Assembly (NCBI RefSeq): GCF_009496285.1
Contig: NZ_WIJK01000004.1
Location: forward strand, 1-64,000
Direction: 5' to 3'
Length of the DNA stretch: 64,000 nt
From: Streptococcus mitis
GTDB taxonomy: Bacteria > Bacillota > Bacilli > Lactobacillales > Streptococcaceae
Shown here: positions 26,143 through 34,691 of the stretch, in pieces
How the letters are laid out: each line of letters begins with the position of its first letter
Position numbering within the stretch: the stretch's first letter is position 1
Translations under genes and position numbers: made by a program
Notes under the pieces: model-generated
What the model was told of the DNA's origin: nothing
The model's input: the letters and a program-made list of their open reading frames with translations, nothing else
Database searches by the model: none

Positions 26143-26844
26143 TTGCAAAAGTTGAAAAATAGTTTAAAATTTGTAGGAATGATCTTACTGATTATAAATG
26201 TAAATACATTTCCCATGAGAATGTTGGCTCTCGAAGATTCTAGTTCTCTGCCCTTAAAGTGGACGACTAGTATTGGGTATTTGGTACTGGCTACTTTCTT
26301 GCTAGTTGCTGTTTGGCGACAATACAAAAAGAAAATTCTGAATCAGCAGAAGGTTTTCAAGTTCACATGGAAGGATTTTGGAATAGCCCTTTTATTTTAT
26401 GTGGCTACTCGACTAGTAGCGATTGTAGGTACCCTCCTGATCCAAGTGGTTACTGGAAATCCAACATCCGCTAACGATGCTGCCTTGCTGGCTACAAGCG
26501 AGCAGGTTACTCGTGTTTTTCCTCTATTTTTCATCGCCTTTCATTTTGCAATTGGTATATTTGCTCCAATCATGGAAGAATTAGTATTTAGAGGATTCTT
26601 CAGCCACTATTTTTTTAAAGAAGATCAAAAGTGGTTGAAATTGCTAATAAGTTCTGCGATTTTTGGCTATCTGCATATGTTTTATCCGATAGAGTTTGTA
26701 ACTTATTTTTTACTGGGAGTGATATTTTACTTAGCCTATGCTCGTAGAGGGAATATCCTTGATTCCATAGCTGTTCATTTGCTAAATAACGGAGTTCTAG
26801 TACTGGTATCTATTTTAAACTATCTATTTTTAGTTTTTAGCTAA
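26143..26844 (+). CDS. CPBP (Abi/CAAX-type) intramembrane glutamic protease
   Basis: A 233-residue multi-pass membrane protein with the CPBP motifs in order: EELVFRGFF (motif 1, EExxxR, about residue 147), FGYLHMFYP (motif 2 histidine) and LLNNGVLVL (motif 3 asparagine). Family members cleave within the membrane; in streptococci and lactobacilli they often sit beside bacteriocin genes and are thought to process or protect. The TTG start is chosen because AAGAGG lies about 8 bases upstream; the next ATG (26179) has no properly spaced site. It follows a small membrane peptide gene and is bracketed by BOX repeats. Confidence 0.8.
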   Translation: MQKLKNSLKFVGMILLIINVNTFPMRMLALEDSSSLPLKWTTSIGYLVLATFLLVAVWRQYKKKILNQQKVFKFTWKDFGIALLFYVATRLVAIVGTLLIQVVTGNPTSANDAALLATSEQVTRVFPLFFIAFHFAIGIFAPIMEELVFRGFFSHYFFKEDQKWLKLLISSAIFGYLHMFYPIEFVTYFLLGVIFYLAYARRGNILDSIAVHLLNNGVLVLVSILNYLFLVFS

Positions 26845-26995
26845 TACTCTTCGAAAATCTCTTCAAACCACGTCAGCGTCGCCTTGCCGTATATTTGTTA
26901 CTGACTTCGTCAGTTCTATCCACAACCTCAAAACAGTGTTTTGAGCAACCTGCGGCTAGCTTCCTAGTTTGCTCTTTGATTTTCATTGAGTATAA
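26843..26995 (+). repeat. BOX element, full A-B-C form
   Basis: It starts AATACTCTTCGAAAATCTC and includes CGTCAGCGTCGCCTTGCCG, the complement of the classical BOX-A1R primer region. The central boxB holds palindromes (CTGACTTCGTCAG; CAAAACAGTGTTTTG), and it ends TTTTCATTGAGTAT. It is in the opposite orientation to the copy at 25344. Its first bases overlap the CPBP gene stop, so it may act as that gene's 3' end. Confidence 0.92.
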
Positions 26996-27082
26996 AATAT
27001 ATTCAAAAAATGATTGGTTTAAAGGCTGATCATTTTTCTGTTGCAAAGATCAACTTTTGCTGATAAATGCTGGAGACAGCAA

Positions 27083-27109
27083 TAAAAAAACCAGCGATTC
27101 AATCACTGG
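27083..27109 (-). terminator. Terminator of the Ser/Thr-rich membrane protein gene
   Basis: On the minus strand CCAGTGATT/AATCGCTGG is followed by TTTTTTTATT. Confidence 0.75.
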
Positions 27110-27125
27110 CTGTTAGATCGTTCTT

Positions 27126-27545
27126 TTAGGAAGCTCCATTAGTAGTAGACGTTTTTGTATCTGTTGTTTGAGTGCTAGAAGAAGGAACAGTCGGTTGTTC
27201 TTTTTTACTGCTAGTATCTTCTTTCTTATCTTCTACACTACTACTAGATTGTGTTGTCGTCTCTTCTTGTGTGTTGTCCTTTGTAGAAGTATTGTCCTTG
27301 TTTGGAGTAGTGTTCTCTTTAGGGGATTCCTTTTGAATCTCTTTTATGACAGTTGTCTGGGTTGTCGTAGTTTCTTTTTTAGAGTTATTATTATTGTTGT
27401 TGTTATTCATAGCATTCATGATGGTGATGCTTGCAGTAATCAGCCCCAGAATACTACCGATAGTAGCAATCGTTTTTTGAAAAACAGTAAATCCTTTTTT
27501 GATGTGTTCCGTTTTGGGTTTTGATGTTCTACGATAATTAGACAT
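27126..27545 (-). CDS. Single-pass membrane protein with Ser/Thr/Asn-rich extracellular tail
   Basis: A 139-residue protein: a basic N-terminus (1-18), one hydrophobic helix (about 24-46, TIATIGSILGLITASITIM), an eight-Asn run (48-55), then about 80 residues of low-complexity T/S/K/E. It is probably anchored by the helix with the tail outside. Start chosen for AAAGGAG 8 bases upstream. It has its own promoter on the minus strand (TATAAT at 27570-27575), preceded by a direct repeat that resembles a CiaR box. I recall an uncharacterised pneumococcal gene of this type between ftsK and the desulfurase gene. Function unknown. Confidence 0.75.
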   Translation of the reverse strand: MSNYRRTSKPKTEHIKKGFTVFQKTIATIGSILGLITASITIMNAMNNNNNNNNSKKETTTTQTTVIKEIQKESPKENTTPNKDNTSTKDNTQEETTTQSSSSVEDKKEDTSSKKEQPTVPSSSTQTTDTKTSTTNGAS

Positions 27546-27569
27546 AATATCTCTCCTTTACTAAAATTC

Positions 27570-27601
27570 ATTATACCGAAAATCTTTAAAAAAAACTTAA
27601 A
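27570..27601 (-). promoter_or_regulatory. Promoter with a CiaR-like box
   Basis: On the minus strand: TTTAAG (27601-27596), 5 T, TTTAAA (27590-27585), 9 bases, TATAAT (27575-27570). The CiaR consensus is a TTTAAG direct repeat with a 5-base gap just upstream of the -10; here one base of the second half differs. Confidence 0.5.
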
Positions 27602-27620
27602 TGAACCTGAACTGCCTTTC

Positions 27621-27649
27621 TTGTCGCCTGAACTGTTTCGTGATACAAT
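27621..27649 (+). promoter_or_regulatory. Promoter of the desulfurase-thiI pair
   Basis: TTGTCG (27621-27626), 17 bases, TACAAT (27644-27649) with extended TG at 27641. It points away from the minus-strand gene. Confidence 0.7.
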
Positions 27650-27681
27650 AGAAGGAGTGATTTTAGAAAGCGTGAGAAACC

Positions 27682-28824
27682 ATGATTTACTTTGATAATT
27701 CGGCAACTACAAAGCCCTATCCAGAAGCACTTGAAACCTATATGCAGGTGTCTGCAAAAATTATTGGTAACCCATCTAGTCTCCATCGTTTGGGGGAGCA
27801 GGCAACACGAATCTTAGATGCTTCTCGTCAACAGATTGCAGATTTAATTGGTAAGAAAAGCGAAGAAATCTACTTTACATCTGGTGGCACTGAAGGAGAT
27901 AACTGGGTTATCAAAGGGGTTGCGTTTGAAAAAGCTCAGTTTGGTAAACACATTATTGTGTCTGAGATTGAACACCCAGCGGTTAAGGAGTCTGCTCTTT
28001 GGCTGAAAAGTCAAGGTTTTGAAGTGGATTTTGCGCCAGTAGATGAAAAAGGTTTTGTAGATGTAGATGCCTTAGCAAATTTGCTTCGAGCTGATACGAC
28101 CTTAGTTTCTATCATGGCTGTTAACAATGAAATTGGTTCAATCCAACCTATTGAAGCTATCTCAGAACTTTTAGCAGATAAGCCGACTATCTCCTTCCAT
28201 GTTGATGCGGTTCAAGCCTTGGCTAAGATTCCGACAGAAAAGTATTTGACAGACCGAGTGGACTTTGCGACTTTCTCGAGTCACAAGTTTCACGGCGTTC
28301 GTGGTGTTGGATTTGTCTATATCAAGTCAGGTAAGAAGATTATGCCACTATTAACTGGTGGTGGACAAGAGAGTGATTATCGTTCAACTACTGAGAATGT
28401 AGCAGGTATTGCAGCAACCGCCAAGGCTCTACGTTTGTCTATGGAAAAACTTGATTTGTTTACGAACAAAACAAGTCAGATGAAGGAAGTCATCCGTCAA
28501 GCCCTTCTAGAATATCCAGATATTTTTGTCTTCTCAGATGAGGAAGACTTTGCACCTCATATTCTGACCTTTGGGATTAAGGGGGTTCGTGGTGAAGTCA
28601 TCGTTCATGCTTTTGAAGACTATGATATTTTCATTTCTACAACGTCAGCTTGCTCGTCCAAGGCTGGGAAACCTGCTGGGACCCTGATTGCTATGGGCAT
28701 TGATAAGGATAAAGCCCAGTCAGCAGTTCGTCTCAGTCTAGACCTAGAAAATGATATGAGTCAAGTTGAGCAATTTTTGACTAAACTAAAATTAATCTAC
28801 AATCAAACTAAAAAAGTAAGATAG
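27682..28824 (+). CDS. Cysteine desulfurase (NifS/IscS family)
   Basis: A 380-residue PLP enzyme that takes sulfur from cysteine and passes it on as a persulfide. Seen: N-terminal [15 protein letters not shown], the PLP lysine in [13 protein letters not shown] (about residue 202), and the active-site cysteine in [10 protein letters not shown] (about residue 325). It is followed after 8 bases by thiI, so its sulfur most likely goes to ThiI for 4-thiouridine in tRNA, rather than to Fe-S clusters, which SufS serves in Firmicutes. Length is normal. The ribosome site (GAGAA) is weak, although a better AAGGAG lies further up. Confidence 0.92.
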   Translation: MIYFDNSATTKPYPEALETYMQVSAKIIGNPSSLHRLGEQATRILDASRQQIADLIGKKSEEIYFTSGGTEGDNWVIKGVAFEKAQFGKHIIVSEIEHPAVKESALWLKSQGFEVDFAPVDEKGFVDVDALANLLRADTTLVSIMAVNNEIGSIQPIEAISELLADKPTISFHVDAVQALAKIPTEKYLTDRVDFATFSSHKFHGVRGVGFVYIKSGKKIMPLLTGGGQESDYRSTTENVAGIAATAKALRLSMEKLDLFTNKTSQMKEVIRQALLEYPDIFVFSDEEDFAPHILTFGIKGVRGEVIVHAFEDYDIFISTTSACSSKAGKPAGTLIAMGIDKDKAQSAVRLSLDLENDMSQVEQFLTKLKLIYNQTKKVR

Positions 28825-28832
28825 GAGTATTC

Positions 28833-30047
28833 ATGCAGTATTCAGAAATTATGATTCGCTATGGTGAGCTTTCAACCAAGGGTAAAAATCGTATGCGTTT
28901 CATCAATAAACTACGTAATAATATCTCAGATGTCTTGTCCATCTATCCTCAAGTCAAAGTGACAGCAGACCGCGATCGTGCCCATGCTTATCTAAATGGT
29001 GCAGACTACACAGCAGTTGCCGAGTCACTCAAGCAAGTTTTCGGGATTCAAAACTTTTCTCCAGTATATAAGGTTGAAAAATCTGTAGAAGTTCTGAAGT
29101 CTGCTGTTCAAGAGATTATGAAGGACATCTACAAGGAAGGGATGACCTTTAAAATCTCAAGTAAGCGTAGCGACCACAACTTTGAACTCGATAGTCGTGA
29201 ACTCAATCAAACGCTTGGTGGAGCAGTTTTTGAAGCTATTCCAAATGTGCAGGCACAAATGAAAAATCCTGACATTAACCTTCAGGTGGAGATTCGTGAA
29301 GAAGCAGCCTACCTTTCATATGAAACCATTCGTGGTGCAGGTGGTTTACCAGTTGGAACTTCTGGTAAAGGTATGCTCATGTTGTCAGGTGGGATTGACT
29401 CACCTGTTGCTGGTTATCTAGCTCTAAAACGTGGTGTAGATATTGAGGCTGTTCACTTTGCTAGCCCTCCTTACACAAGTCCAGGTGCCCTCAAGAAAGC
29501 GCAAGATTTGACCCGTAAATTGACCAAATTCGGTGGTAATATCCAGTTTATCGAAGTGCCATTCACGGAGATTCAAGAGGAAATCAAGGCTAAAGCTCCA
29601 GAAGCCTATCTGATGACACTGACTCGTCGCTTTATGATGCGGATTACTGACCGTGTCCGTGAGGTACGAAATGGCTTGGTCATCATCAATGGGGAAAGCC
29701 TTGGTCAGGTAGCAAGCCAAACTCTTGAAAGTATGCAGGCTATCAACGCGGTGACCAATACCCCAATTATCCGTCCAGTTGTGACTATGGATAAGCTAGA
29801 AATCATTGACATTGCACAAGAAATTGATACCTTTGAAATTTCTATTCAGCCATTTGAAGACTGTTGTACGATTTTTGCACCCGATCGTCCGAAGACAAAT
29901 CCTAAGATTAAGAATGCTGAGCAGTATGAAGCGCGTATGGATGTCGAAGGTTTGGTTGAACGTGCAGTAGCAGGAATTATGATTACTGAAATTACGCCTC
30001 AAGCTGAGAAGGATGCAGTCGATGAGTTGATCGATGATCTCCTTTAA
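28833..30047 (+). CDS. thiI: tRNA 4-thiouridine synthase ThiI
   Basis: A 404-residue enzyme that thiolates U8 of tRNA using ATP and sulfur from the adjacent desulfurase; it can also supply sulfur for thiamine. Order: NFLD and THUMP domain (1-165) and PP-loop ATPase domain with [19 protein letters not shown] (about residue 184). [11 protein letters not shown] motif lies near 346. The rhodanese domain found in enterobacterial ThiI is absent, as usual in Gram-positive bacteria. RBS AGGAG lies upstream, and the gene is co-directional and closely spaced (8 bases) with the desulfurase gene. Confidence 0.95.
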   Translation: MQYSEIMIRYGELSTKGKNRMRFINKLRNNISDVLSIYPQVKVTADRDRAHAYLNGADYTAVAESLKQVFGIQNFSPVYKVEKSVEVLKSAVQEIMKDIYKEGMTFKISSKRSDHNFELDSRELNQTLGGAVFEAIPNVQAQMKNPDINLQVEIREEAAYLSYETIRGAGGLPVGTSGKGMLMLSGGIDSPVAGYLALKRGVDIEAVHFASPPYTSPGALKKAQDLTRKLTKFGGNIQFIEVPFTEIQEEIKAKAPEAYLMTLTRRFMMRITDRVREVRNGLVIINGESLGQVASQTLESMQAINAVTNTPIIRPVVTMDKLEIIDIAQEIDTFEISIQPFEDCCTIFAPDRPKTNPKIKNAEQYEARMDVEGLVERAVAGIMITEITPQAEKDAVDELIDDLL

Positions 30048-30080
30048 TCAGAAAAACCAGAGGAAAAGATAAAATAAGTA

Positions 30081-30129
30081 AAAAAAGTTAGTTTATTGTC
30101 CTAAATTTGGACGGAAACTGACTTTTTTT
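30081..30129 (+). terminator. Terminator after thiI
   Basis: AGTTAGTTT/GAAACTGACT outer stem and GTCC/GGAC inner stem, flanked by A and T runs. It overlaps the -35 region of the next promoter. Confidence 0.7.
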
Positions 30130-30147
30130 CTATTTTTATGATATAAT
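30118..30147 (+). promoter_or_regulatory. Promoter of the esterase/ATP-grasp cluster
   Basis: CTGACT (30118-30123), 18 bases, TATAAT (30142-30147) with extended TG at 30139. The expected transcript start near 30154 rules out the TTG at 30159 as a well-placed start. Confidence 0.6.
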
Positions 30148-30182
30148 TAGATAAAATTTTGAATATAGAGAGTTTTCTGACA

Positions 30183-31007
30183 ATGAATCAATCATATTTT
30201 TACCTGAAAATGCGAGAGCATAAATTAGTGGTTCCCTACACAGGTAAGGAGCGCCGGGTTCGTGTTCTCCTCCCAAAAAACTATGAAAAAGACACGGATA
30301 GAAGTTATCCTGTGGTGTATTTCCATGATGGACAAAATGTCTTTTATAGTAAGGAATCTTACGTTGGACATTCCTGGAAGATTATTCCTGCTATCAAGCG
30401 AAATCCAGATATCAGCCGTATGATTGTTGTGGCTATTGACAATGATGGTCTTGGTCGAATGAATGAGTATGCAGCTTGGAAATTCCAAGAGTCTAATATT
30501 CCTGGTCAACAATTTGGTGGTAAGGGAGTCGAGTACGCAGAATTTGTCATGGAAGTGGTTAAGCCTTTTATCGATGAAAACTATCGGACAAAAGCAGACC
30601 GTAAACACACTGCAATGATAGGCTCTTCACTTGGTGGCAATATTACCCAGTTTATCGGCTTGGAGTATCAAGATCAGATTGGGTGCTTGGGAGTTTTCTC
30701 ATCAGCTAACTGGCTCCACCAAGAGGCCTTTGATCGCTATATGGAGCGTAAAAAACTCTTACCTGACCAACGAATTTTTATCTATGTTGGAACGGAAGAA
30801 GCTGATGATACAGACAAGACCCTCATGGCTGGCAATATTAAGCAGGCCTATATCGACTCTTCCCTTCGCTATTATCATGATTTGATAGCGGGAGGAGTGC
30901 AGTTGGAAAATCTCTCACTCAAGGTTCAGGCTGGAGCCATTCACCATGAAGTGCCATGGTCAGAAAATCTTCCAGCTTGCCTACGCTTTTTTGCAGAAAA
31001 TTGGTAA
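30183..31007 (+). CDS. Esterase-D/enterochelin-esterase-like alpha/beta hydrolase
   Basis: A 274-residue predicted cytoplasmic hydrolase. Seen: VVYFHDGQNVFY oxyanion region near residue 43, nucleophile elbow GSSLGG with S149, and a C-terminal GAIHHEVPW that supplies the likely catalytic histidine. No signal peptide. The open frame starts at 30159 (TTG), but ATG 30183 fits the promoter and the RBS AGAGAG better. It is the first gene of a three-gene cluster with another esterase (21-base gap) and an ATP-grasp protein (12-base gap). The substrate is unknown; family members act on esters and thioesters such as S-formylglutathione or siderophore esters. Confidence 0.75.
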   Translation: MNQSYFYLKMREHKLVVPYTGKERRVRVLLPKNYEKDTDRSYPVVYFHDGQNVFYSKESYVGHSWKIIPAIKRNPDISRMIVVAIDNDGLGRMNEYAAWKFQESNIPGQQFGGKGVEYAEFVMEVVKPFIDENYRTKADRKHTAMIGSSLGGNITQFIGLEYQDQIGCLGVFSSANWLHQEAFDRYMERKKLLPDQRIFIYVGTEEADDTDKTLMAGNIKQAYIDSSLRYYHDLIAGGVQLENLSLKVQAGAIHHEVPWSENLPACLRFFAENW

Positions 31008-31028
31008 TTAGTATAAAGGAGACAGGAT

Positions 31029-31769
31029 ATGCATATTGAACATCTTAGTCACTGGAGTGGTCATCTTAACCGTGAAATGTATGTTAATCGTTACGGACAC
31101 GCAGGTATCCCAGTGGTTGTCTTTGCTTCCTCAGGTGGTAGCCACAATGAATACTATGATTTTGGCATGATTGATGCATGTGCATCCTTTATCGAGGAAG
31201 GTCGAGTGCAATTCTTTACCCTTTCAAGTGTCGATAGTGAGAGTTGGCTAGCAACATGGAAAAATGGTCATGACCAAGCTGAAATGCACCGTGCTTATGA
31301 GCGATACGTGATTGAAGAAGCCATTCCTTTTATCAAGCACAAAACAGGCTGGTTTGACGGTATGATGACAACAGGATGCTCTATGGGAGCCTATCACGCT
31401 TTGAATTTCTTCCTCCAACATCCAGACGTCTTTACAAGGGTAATTGCCCTCAGTGGTGTCTATGATGCTCGTTTCTTTGTTGGTGATTACTACAATGATG
31501 ATGCCATCTATCAAAATTCACCAGTAGATTATATCTGGAATCAAAATGATGGTTGGTTTATTGACCGTTACCGTCAGGCTGAGATTGTGATTTGTACTGG
31601 CTTAGGTGCTTGGGAGCATGATGGCCTGCCTTCTTACTACAAGTTAAAAGAAGCCTTTGACCAAAAACAAATTCCTGCCTGGTTTGCAGAATGGGGGCAC
31701 GATGTTGCCCATGATTGGGATTGGTGGCGCAAACAAATGCCATATTTCCTCGGTCATATGAGTCTATAA
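31029..31769 (+). CDS. Second alpha/beta-hydrolase fold esterase of the cluster
   Basis: A 246-residue putative esterase, only distantly like its neighbour. Seen: FASSGGSHNEYYDFGMID near residue 34, nucleophile elbow GCSMGAYH (S118), LSGVYDARFFVGDYY after it, and AEWGHDVAHDWDWW near the C-terminus as the histidine region. The W/H/D-rich tail is typical of the putative-esterase (DUF-type) proteins that travel with ATP-grasp genes. AAGGAG lies before the ATG. No signal peptide, so cytoplasmic. Function unknown; the co-transcribed ATP-grasp ligase suggests a shared small-molecule pathway. Confidence 0.75.
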   Translation: MHIEHLSHWSGHLNREMYVNRYGHAGIPVVVFASSGGSHNEYYDFGMIDACASFIEEGRVQFFTLSSVDSESWLATWKNGHDQAEMHRAYERYVIEEAIPFIKHKTGWFDGMMTTGCSMGAYHALNFFLQHPDVFTRVIALSGVYDARFFVGDYYNDDAIYQNSPVDYIWNQNDGWFIDRYRQAEIVICTGLGAWEHDGLPSYYKLKEAFDQKQIPAWFAEWGHDVAHDWDWWRKQMPYFLGHMSL

Positions 31770-31781
31770 AAGGAGTCGCTT

Positions 31782-32948
31782 ATGAATTATCTTGTAATTT
31801 CACCCTATTACCCACAAAATTTCCAACAGTTTAGTATTGAACTAGCCAATAAAGGAATCACTGTTCTAGGGATTGGGCAAGAACCCTATGAACAACTAGA
31901 TGAGCCATTGCGCAATAGCTTGACTGAGTATTTCCGTGTTGATAATCTTGAAAATATTGATGAAGTTAAACGTGCAGTTGCCTTTCTCTTTTATAAGCAT
32001 GGTCCAATTGACCGTATCGAATCTCACAATGAATACTGGCTAGAGTTGGATGCTGCTCTTCGTGAACAATTTAATGTCTTTGGTACCAAACCAGACGATC
32101 TCAAAAAGACCAAGTTCAAGTCTGAAATGAAGAAACTCTTCAAAAAAGCTGGAGTTCCAGTGGTTCCAGGTGCTGTCATTGAAACAGAAGCAGATGTTGA
32201 CAAAGCTGTGAAAGAAATTGGCCTTCCGATGATTGCCAAACCTGACAATGGAGTGGGAGCGGCAGCAACCTTCAAGCTTGAAACAGAAGAGGATATCCAT
32301 CATTTCAAGGCAGAGTGGGACCATTCAACCGTTTATTTCTTTGAAAAATTTGTTACCTCTAGTGAAATCTGTACCTTCGATGGTTTGGTAGATAGAGATG
32401 GGAATATCGTCTTTTCTACGACCTTTGACTACGCACACACACCTCTCGATCTTATGATTTACAAGATGGACAATTCTTATTATGTTCTTAAAGATATGGA
32501 TCCAAAATTGCGTAAATATGGTGAGGCTATCGTCAAAGAATTTGGCATGAAGGAACGTTTCTTCCACATTGAGTTCTTCCGTGAGGGTGATGACTATATC
32601 GCTATCGAATACAATAACCGTCCAGCGGGTGGCTTCACCATTGATGTCTATAACTATGCCCATTCTTTTGATTTGTATAAGGGCTATGCAGCGATCGTTG
32701 CGGGTGAACCATTCCCAGATTCTCAATTCGATCCTCTATACTGCTTGGCAACATCTCGTCGCGCTAATGCCAACTATGTTTATTCAGAAGAAGACTTGCT
32801 TGCCAAATATGGTCAACAGTTCAAGGTCAAGAAAATCATGCCTGCAGCCTTTGCTGAATTGCAAGGAGACTTTCTCTATATGCTAACGACATCAAGTCGT
32901 GAAGAAATGGATCAGATGATTAAGGACTTTGGTCAGCGTCAAGAATAA
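31782..32948 (+). CDS. ATP-grasp domain protein
   Basis: A 388-residue protein with an N-terminal pre-ATP-grasp fold (1-100), then an ATP-grasp module: KSEMKKLFKKAGVPVVPG near 110, IAKPDNGVGAAATF near 151 (the glycine-rich flexible loop), FEKFV near 187, and IEYNNRPAGGF near 277, the metal-binding E/N pair of the family. ATP-grasp enzymes join a carboxylate to an amine or thiol through an acyl-phosphate. Carbamoyl-phosphate synthase-like naming is common but misleading because the protein has only one such unit. It is the last gene of the esterase cluster, and a terminator follows at 32959. Substrate unknown. Confidence 0.8.
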   Translation: MNYLVISPYYPQNFQQFSIELANKGITVLGIGQEPYEQLDEPLRNSLTEYFRVDNLENIDEVKRAVAFLFYKHGPIDRIESHNEYWLELDAALREQFNVFGTKPDDLKKTKFKSEMKKLFKKAGVPVVPGAVIETEADVDKAVKEIGLPMIAKPDNGVGAAATFKLETEEDIHHFKAEWDHSTVYFFEKFVTSSEICTFDGLVDRDGNIVFSTTFDYAHTPLDLMIYKMDNSYYVLKDMDPKLRKYGEAIVKEFGMKERFFHIEFFREGDDYIAIEYNNRPAGGFTIDVYNYAHSFDLYKGYAAIVAGEPFPDSQFDPLYCLATSRRANANYVYSEEDLLAKYGQQFKVKKIMPAAFAELQGDFLYMLTTSSREEMDQMIKDFGQRQE

Positions 32949-32958
32949 TCAAAATTTT

Positions 32959-32991
32959 GACTTAACAAACTCTCTTTGTTAGGTCTTTTTT
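32959..32991 (+). terminator. Terminator of the esterase/ATP-grasp cluster
   Basis: GACTTAACAAA/TTTGTTAGGTC stem and T run. Confidence 0.8.
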
Positions 32992-33041
32992 GTAGACTTG
33001 AAATAAAAGCGTTTTCCCACAGGATTCTTTTAGAAAATCTG

Positions 33042-33070
33042 TTGCTAAAAGGCTTAAAAATTGATAGAAT
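33042..33070 (+). promoter_or_regulatory. Promoter of the aquaglyceroporin gene
   Basis: TTGCTA (33042-33047), 17 bases, TAGAAT (33065-33070) with extended TG at 33062. Confidence 0.7.
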
Positions 33071-33106
33071 AGGGATTGTCTAAAAAATATTAAGGAGAAT
33101 CTATCA

Positions 33107-33976
33107 ATGGATTTCGCATGGGCAGTCAAATATGCCACTGAATTTTTGGGAACAGCCATCTTGATTATCTTGGGAAATGGTGCAGTTGCCAACGTTGAAC
33201 TTAAAGGTACGAAAGGTCACCAAAGTGGCTGGCTCGTTATCGCTGTTGGTTACGGTATGGGGGTTATGATCCCTGCCTTGATGTTTGGTAATGTTTCTGG
33301 TAACCACATCAACCCAGCCTTCACTCTTGGTCTAGCAGTTAGCGGACTTTTCCCTTGGGCACAAGTAGCACCATACATCGTTGCACAAGTCTTGGGAGCA
33401 ATCTTCGGACAGGCTTTGGTCGTTGCAACTCACCGTCCATACTACTTGAAGACAGAAAATCCAAACAACATCTTGGGAACTTTCTCAACAATTTCAAGTA
33501 TCGACCACGGAACAAAAGAATCACGCTTCGCAGCAACAGTTAACGGTTTTATCAACGAGTTCGTTGGTTCATTCGTTCTCTTCTTTGCAGCACTTGGTTT
33601 GACAAAGAACTTCTTTGGAGCTGAAGTCCTACAATACATGAAACAAATGGCAACTCAAGCAGGTCAAAATGTTGACTTCTCTGATTTGGCAATTAAAGCT
33701 CAAGTAGCACCTCATACAGCTTCAGGGCTTTCTGTTGCTCACTTGGCACTTGGTTTCCTAGTAATGGCTTTGGTTACTTCACTTGGAGGACCTACAGGAC
33801 CTGGTTTGAACCCAGCTCGTGACTTTGGACCACGTCTTCTTCATGCCTTCCTTCCAAAATCAATCCTTGGTCAACACAAGGGTGATTCAAAATGGTGGTA
33901 TGCTTGGGTACCAGTAGTTGCACCGATTGCAGCTGGTATTGCAGCAGTAGCGCTTTTCAAATTGCTTTACCTATAA
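33107..33976 (+). CDS. Aquaporin/glycerol facilitator family channel
   Basis: A 289-residue six-helix membrane channel. Both half-helix signatures are intact: NHINPAF (NPA-1, about residue 66) and LNPARDFGPR (NPA-2, about residue 229). The aspartate after NPAR is the mark of glycerol-conducting members, so glycerol and other small solutes may pass as well as water. A long loop of about 50 residues (about 170-215) is inserted before the last helices. AAGGAG lies before the ATG. It is monocistronic, between two terminators, and not linked to glycerol kinase, so its physiological substrate (water, glycerol or peroxide) is open. Confidence 0.9.
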   Translation: MDFAWAVKYATEFLGTAILIILGNGAVANVELKGTKGHQSGWLVIAVGYGMGVMIPALMFGNVSGNHINPAFTLGLAVSGLFPWAQVAPYIVAQVLGAIFGQALVVATHRPYYLKTENPNNILGTFSTISSIDHGTKESRFAATVNGFINEFVGSFVLFFAALGLTKNFFGAEVLQYMKQMATQAGQNVDFSDLAIKAQVAPHTASGLSVAHLALGFLVMALVTSLGGPTGPGLNPARDFGPRLLHAFLPKSILGQHKGDSKWWYAWVPVVAPIAAGIAAVALFKLLYL

Positions 33977-33983
33977 TCACTCA

Positions 33984-34008
33984 AAACTGGGAAGACCCAG
34001 TTTTTTTC
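33984..34008 (+). terminator. Terminator after the aquaglyceroporin gene
   Basis: AAACTGGG/CCCAGTTT with a 4-base loop, then seven T. Confidence 0.85.
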
Positions 34009-34099
34009 TTGTCTACGAAAGTCGAGTTTTTAGATAGAGATTCTTAAATCGTCAGACTTTTTTCATTTTAAAACTAAAAGTGAAAATGTGGCGAAAATA

Positions 34100-34108
34100 T
34101 GGTAAAAT
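34100..34108 (+). promoter_or_regulatory. Extended -10 promoter of yutD-rlmN
   Basis: TGGTAAAAT (-10 at 34103-34108, extended TG at 34100); the -35 is poor. Confidence 0.5.
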
Positions 34109-34140
34109 AGAGTACTAAGTAAACGTTAAAAAGGAATATT

Positions 34141-34671
34141 ATGCGTAAAGAGATTGCACCCGAATTATATAATTACAATAAATTCCCTGGTCCTGAATTT
34201 CATCTATCTGGAGATAAAGTCGAAGCTGAAGGGTTTACCTTTACTTTGGTTGAAAATAGCAAGGATGCTTTTGATGCAACAGCTTTTACTCAACGCTTTT
34301 CAGAAGTATTAACCAAGTTTGATTATATTGTTGGAGACTGGAGTAATGAGCAGTTGCGCTTACGTGGTTTCTACAAGAATGAACGAGCTGAAGAATCTTT
34401 AGAAAAAATCAGCCGTTTGCAAGATTACCTACTTGAGTATTGTAGCTATGGTTGTGCCTATTTTGTCTTAGAAAACCAAGTGCCTAAGCGGGCGTCCTTT
34501 GACCAAAAAATGCGCAAAAAAGAGGAAGAAAAAGATTCTCGAAAAGGAAAGAAACCTTCTCAAAACAAGAAAAGAAATCATACAGATAAAAGAAATAGAC
34601 GACGTTCAAAAGAACAAAAATCCCAGAAAGAAGACAAGGGGCAGCGTCATTTCGTCATTCGTCAGAAGTGA
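34141..34671 (+). CDS. yutD: YutD family protein (DUF1027)
   Basis: A 176-residue cytoplasmic protein. The first 125 residues are the conserved YutD domain (KFDYIVGDWSNEQLRLRGFY near 59-80, ending in a C/Y-rich segment EYCSYGCAYFVLENQ). The remaining 50 residues are a K/R/E-rich tail typical of nucleic-acid- or ribosome-associated proteins. It directly precedes rlmN (20-base gap) and probably shares its transcript. The molecular role of the family is not known to me. Confidence 0.85.
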   Translation: MRKEIAPELYNYNKFPGPEFHLSGDKVEAEGFTFTLVENSKDAFDATAFTQRFSEVLTKFDYIVGDWSNEQLRLRGFYKNERAEESLEKISRLQDYLLEYCSYGCAYFVLENQVPKRASFDQKMRKKEEEKDSRKGKKPSQNKKRNHTDKRNRRRSKEQKSQKEDKGQRHFVIRQK

Positions 34672-34691
34672 GTAGAAAATAAGGAGAAAAC

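Noticed and set aside
27168..27524. Plus-strand ORF (118 codons) opposite the Ser/Thr-rich protein gene
   Set aside because: The minus-strand gene has a good ribosome site, promoter, membrane helix and terminator; the opposite frame has none.
30159..30182. TTG at 30159 as start of the first esterase gene
   Set aside because: It lies about 5 bases after the expected transcript start, without a ribosome site; ATG 30183 fits better.
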